In this document: positions 61,099 through 64,000 of the stretch, in pieces
Layout: every line of letters starts with the position of its first letter
How positions within the stretch are numbered: the stretch's first letter is position 1
Assembly (NCBI GenBank): GCA_009773165.1
Contig: WOUZ01000002.1
Location: forward strand, 62,001-126,000
Length of the DNA: 64,000 nt
Reading direction: 5' to 3'
Source of the DNA: Bacteroidota bacterium
GTDB lineage: Bacteria; Bacteroidota; Bacteroidia; Bacteroidales; F082
Position numbers and translations under genes: made by a program
Notes under the pieces: model-generated
Told to the model about the DNA's origin: nothing
What the model saw: only the letters and a program-made list of their open reading frames with translations
Database searches by the model: none

Positions 61099-63405
61099 TT
61101 ATTCTACAACGATTTCACTTACAAAAAGCCAAGCGTCTTTGCCTTCACCCGGATGTCCTTTTGGGCATAATCCATAATTCCTGACCGAAATTTTGATGTA
61201 TCTGACCGCCTCCTGTGGAAAGTCAGCCGTGATTTGCACTATATCCCGAATCAATTCATTATCAGGACTTTCAATCTCAACTTTTTTAATGGTCTTAAAG
61301 CTTTTGCCATCGGTTGAAATTTCAATTTTGGCTTCAGTCGGTGCAAAAATCCAGGCTCCTTCATTATGAAGGGCATCAATGGTTATTTGGTGAATATCTT
61401 TTAATTCTCCCAAATCGATCTGAGCTTCAAGGTTTTTGCCTGCAAATCCAAGCCAGTTTTTATCGTTGTGATTTATTGAACCTCTGATTCCGTTAACAAG
61501 TGAAGCAGCTCCGCCGGAAGTATATTGCTTATTTGGTTCATTAGTTAATAAAATGCTGGAATTAAAGCCTTTGTGTAAATAAAAAGTTTGAACCCGTGGA
61601 CCAGTAACGGACTTTCCATCAACAAAACTTGTAGCTTTTACAGTGGTAGTTTTGTCAACAATAAAAGGTTTTTCATATTGAGGTGAATTTGCTTTTGGAT
61701 CGGTGCCATCTGTAGTAAACCTTATGATCGTATTCGGCATTTCTGTAATTAACTGTACTTTAAGGAATTTGCCTGATTGAGGTATTTCTGGCATAATAGC
61801 TACCTGATAAGCGCTTTTTGCAACGTTTAATCCACGTTGTTCATAACGTTTGAGCTGAAGAGGCAGACGTGATGTGAATTGTTCCCAGTTTCTCGCTGAG
61901 CGGGGCGACCAAAGTACTTCTGAGAGAGCGGCGAGGCGAGGGAAAGCCATGTATTCAACCTGTTCCGGAACGGGCATGTATTCAGTCCAGTGGTTTGCCT
62001 GAGCGCCAAGAACAAAACGCGACTCTTCAGCAGTAAGTTCTTCAGGAACAGGTTCGTAATTGTAAACTTTCGAAAGTGGGGTATAACCACCTATTGCCAA
62101 TGGCTCCAGCGAAGGATCGCCCTGATAATGATCGAAATAGCAATGAGTTCCGGGAGTCATTATTACATCATGCCCCATTTTAGCAGCAGCTATTCCGCCT
62201 TCTTCTCCTCTCCACGACATGACAGTTGCATTAGGTGCCAGACCACCCTCCAAAATCTCGTCCCAACCAATCAATCTGCGGCCATGATCATTCAGTAAGG
62301 CTTCAATACGGTGAATGAAATAGCTTTGTAGTTCATGCTCATCTTTAAGTCCTTCATCTTTAATTCGTTGCTGGCACTTGTCACATTTCTTCCATTCGGT
62401 CTTGTCGGCCTCATCGCCACCGATATGGATATATGTTGACGGGAATAAATCCAATACTTCCAGGAGCACATCTTCCAGAAAATTGAAGGTTTCTTCTTTT
62501 CCGGCGCAATAAATATGTGTGATCGGCCATACTCCGCCGGGAGGAACTCCCAGATTTTCACCGGTACACGATAATTCGGGATAGGCAGCAAGCACCGACA
62601 TTACATGAGCAGGCATTTCGATCTCTGGAATAACGGTGATATTTCGTTCAGCGGCATATGCTACCAGACTGCTGACCTCTTCCTGAGTGTAGAAGCCTCC
62701 GTAAGTTGTTTTTGCACCTGCCTTACTTAAAGAGCGATCATTCCAGTGTTTGTCAGATTTATCTTCGCGCCAGGCGCCCACTTCGGTGAGTTTGGGATAT
62801 TTTTTTATTTCAATTCTCCATCCCTGATCGTCAACCAAATGCCAGTGAAACACATTCATTTTATGTCGTTCCAACTCATCTATTAATTTGTAAACGAGTG
62901 ATATAGGCATAAAATGACGCGAGACATCAAGATGCATCCCTCTGTATGAAAACCGTGGAAAATCAACAATTGTGGCACAGCTAATCTTTGCATCAGTTGT
63001 AGCATCCAGCAATTGCCCGATCGTCTGCAACCCATAGCGGATTCCTGCAGGCGTATTGGCTCTGAGAACCACAAATGTTGGCTGAATATCAAGTTTATAA
63101 CCTTCCATACCCAATTCAAGGTTAAAAGGCTGATTCAATGAAAGCAACACAGAATTCTCAATAGTGCTATTCTTATATCCCAGACTTTCGATTTGCAGAG
63201 CGCTAGTTGCTGACCACGAAGTAGCGGATGCATCTGCCATAGATTTTAGTAATGGACTATCATACAGTAGTTTAGACTTGTTGCTAAACTGAAAAGAACC
63301 ATCTTTGATGCCTACATGAGCAGGGTAGGGGATTAAAGGAAGTTGCGCTGCTGATTGCAAAGCAATGATCAATAAAACAACAACAAGTTTCAGGTCTTTT
63401 TTCAT
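61099..63405 (-). CDS. GH20 beta-N-acetylhexosaminidase
   Basis: 768 residues. A signal peptide ends near QSAA. The GH20b domain (about 25-150) precedes the TIM barrel with RFSYRGMHLDVSRHFMP, FHWHLVDDQGWRIEIK, and the catalytic Asp-Glu pair in HIGGDEADKTEW. After about residue 535 come a chitobiase C-terminal domain (TIRFTTDGTDPKANS) and an F5/8 type C-like domain to the end. It removes terminal GlcNAc or GalNAc from glycans using substrate-assisted catalysis. It probably works with the mannosidases and fucosidases encoded nearby. It follows the partial PA14 gene after 21 bases. Confidence 0.93.
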   Translation of the reverse strand: MKKDLKLVVVLLIIALQSAAQLPLIPYPAHVGIKDGSFQFSNKSKLLYDSPLLKSMADASATSWSATSALQIESLGYKNSTIENSVLLSLNQPFNLELGMEGYKLDIQPTFVVLRANTPAGIRYGLQTIGQLLDATTDAKISCATIVDFPRFSYRGMHLDVSRHFMPISLVYKLIDELERHKMNVFHWHLVDDQGWRIEIKKYPKLTEVGAWREDKSDKHWNDRSLSKAGAKTTYGGFYTQEEVSSLVAYAAERNITVIPEIEMPAHVMSVLAAYPELSCTGENLGVPPGGVWPITHIYCAGKEETFNFLEDVLLEVLDLFPSTYIHIGGDEADKTEWKKCDKCQQRIKDEGLKDEHELQSYFIHRIEALLNDHGRRLIGWDEILEGGLAPNATVMSWRGEEGGIAAAKMGHDVIMTPGTHCYFDHYQGDPSLEPLAIGGYTPLSKVYNYEPVPEELTAEESRFVLGAQANHWTEYMPVPEQVEYMAFPRLAALSEVLWSPRSARNWEQFTSRLPLQLKRYEQRGLNVAKSAYQVAIMPEIPQSGKFLKVQLITEMPNTIIRFTTDGTDPKANSPQYEKPFIVDKTTTVKATSFVDGKSVTGPRVQTFYLHKGFNSSILLTNEPNKQYTSGGAASLVNGIRGSINHNDKNWLGFAGKNLEAQIDLGELKDIHQITIDALHNEGAWIFAPTEAKIEISTDGKSFKTIKKVEIESPDNELIRDIVQITADFPQEAVRYIKISVRNYGLCPKGHPGEGKDAWLFVSEIVVE

Positions 63406-63426
63406 AAATAGGTTGATTTATGTGTG

Positions 63427-64000
63427 TTATAAATAATTCTCGATCTTAAAAGTCCAGGCTGAACAACTTTTCATCTCGCTGAATTTTACTCCTGAGATGT
63501 CTATTTTAAGTTTGTTTTCCTCGTAGGTCCATGGCAGGTATCCATCACGACCGATCAAAGAAATTTTAGTTACAGGCTTTGGGTCAGGCACTTGAAGCTC
63601 AAGATATTGTTCCGGCCATTCAAAAGTAATGGCATAAAGATTGCCTTTGTTTGTTGTAAAAGCGATGTATTGACGCAAAGAAGTGTATTCAGCATTTAAT
63701 CCATTTCCTTTGGTTTGCAGGCTGTCGGAGAATAAATTTTGTTGGGATATAATTTGACGTTCAATAGAGTTACTCTCCCATGACATGGATACCGATGCGT
63801 TTTGGTGTTTTTCATGGTATTCAATTTTGATGGGGTAAAACTTGCCTGCAACGATGTTGACTTTTCTATCCGTTTTTGCTGACTGATCATTGCGCATGGC
63901 TTCGGAGTTGTTATCCTCAGCCGATGTTTCCCATTGATCAAGAACAAGTTTTTCATCCAGATAAATGCGGACGCCGTCATCAGCACTCGCTGAAAAAGTG
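63427..64000 (-). CDS. GH29-like fucosidase C-terminal part with PA14 domain (runs off right edge)
   Basis: The frame is open to the window edge (191 codons readable), so only the C-terminal part is seen. Residues near the edge read SADDGVRIYLDEKLVLDQWE, the PA14 sugar-binding motif, followed by IVAGKFYPIKIEYHE, also PA14-like. The last 90 residues (VTKISLIGRDGYLPWTYEENKLKI through AWTFKIENYL) match the C-terminal beta-sandwich of GH29 alpha-L-fucosidases. The gene lies 21 bases upstream of the GH20 gene on the same strand, so fucose and hexosamine removal are probably co-expressed. The catalytic domain lies outside the window. Confidence 0.72.
   Translation of the reverse strand, partial: TFSASADDGVRIYLDEKLVLDQWETSAEDNNSEAMRNDQSAKTDRKVNIVAGKFYPIKIEYHEKHQNASVSMSWESNSIERQIISQQNLFSDSLQTKGNGLNAEYTSLRQYIAFTTNKGNLYAITFEWPEQYLELQVPDPKPVTKISLIGRDGYLPWTYEENKLKIDISGVKFSEMKSCSAWTFKIENYL

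Noticed and set aside
1-64000. CRISPR array, rRNA or prophage
   Set aside because: No regularly spaced short repeats with unique spacers, no rRNA sequence and no phage structural genes were seen on either strand.

Overview
The window reads as chromosomal DNA of a free-living or gut-type Bacteroidota, probably Bacteroidales/Marinilabiliales-like. The evidence is: four secreted proteins with type IX secretion (T9SS) C-terminal sorting domains, the gliding lipoprotein GldH, a tmRNA whose tag reads GENNYALAA, repeated matches to the Bacteroidota promoter (TTG, about 19 bases, TAnnTTTG), and many lipoproteins and secreted glycoside hydrolases. Base composition looks even and AT-rich. I see no prophage, transposase, CRISPR array or rRNA. 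No species can be named from this sequence.

Layout. 1-7.0 kb: the 5' tip of a membrane protein gene, a large propeller/outer-membrane-barrel protein, a metallo-beta-lactamase-fold hydrolase, a family 9 glycosyltransferase, and a TatD-asparaginase pair. 7.1-12.9 kb: a T9SS-exported M28 peptidase, tRNA-Ser(GGA), and a four-gene ExbB/ExbD proton-channel operon closed by a terminator. 12.9-15.6 kb: CPBP protease and DusB on divergent promoters that share a palindrome, then a HAD hydrolase. 15.68-16.61 kb: the most unusual segment. An intact CAT-anticodon tRNA is followed by two small GIY-YIG nuclease genes, each ending inside a duplicated 3' half of that tRNA. In both duplicates the anticodon loop is replaced by an 18-base palindrome, and each is followed by a copied terminator.

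16.8-29.6 kb: a repeat-rich T9SS protein, an M14 carboxypeptidase-like lipoprotein, a GH30 lipoprotein, SerA, a three-gene biotin-dependent acyl-CoA carboxylase operon and a hybrid histidine kinase. 29.7-35.3 kb: a GH2 beta-mannosidase plus GH92 alpha-mannosidase operon. 35.3-40.4 kb: holB-ricT-gldH-PBP1A, all leftward. 40.5-49 kb: an orphan lipoprotein, a permuted papain-like lipoprotein, polyprenol-phosphate mannose synthase with dihydroorotase, ornithine carbamoyltransferase, a GH29 fucosidase and another orphan lipoprotein. 49-64 kb: two more T9SS-sorted proteins, a cytidylate-kinase-like protein, leucyl aminopeptidase, Kdo transferase with an outer membrane protein, tmRNA, an NtrC-type regulator with unusual features, a retropepsin-like protein, a LOG-family protein, a DHODH-like protein, a GH20 hexosaminidase and the end of a PA14-containing fucosidase-like gene cut by the window edge.

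Together the GH2, GH92, GH29 (twice), GH20 and GH30 enzymes and the secreted or periplasmic peptidases suggest an organism that breaks down glycoproteins or complex N-glycan-like material. No SusC/SusD pair is visible here. Start codons were reassigned where a long open frame began with TTG or GTG but a signal peptide, family N-terminus or promoter position argued for a later start.
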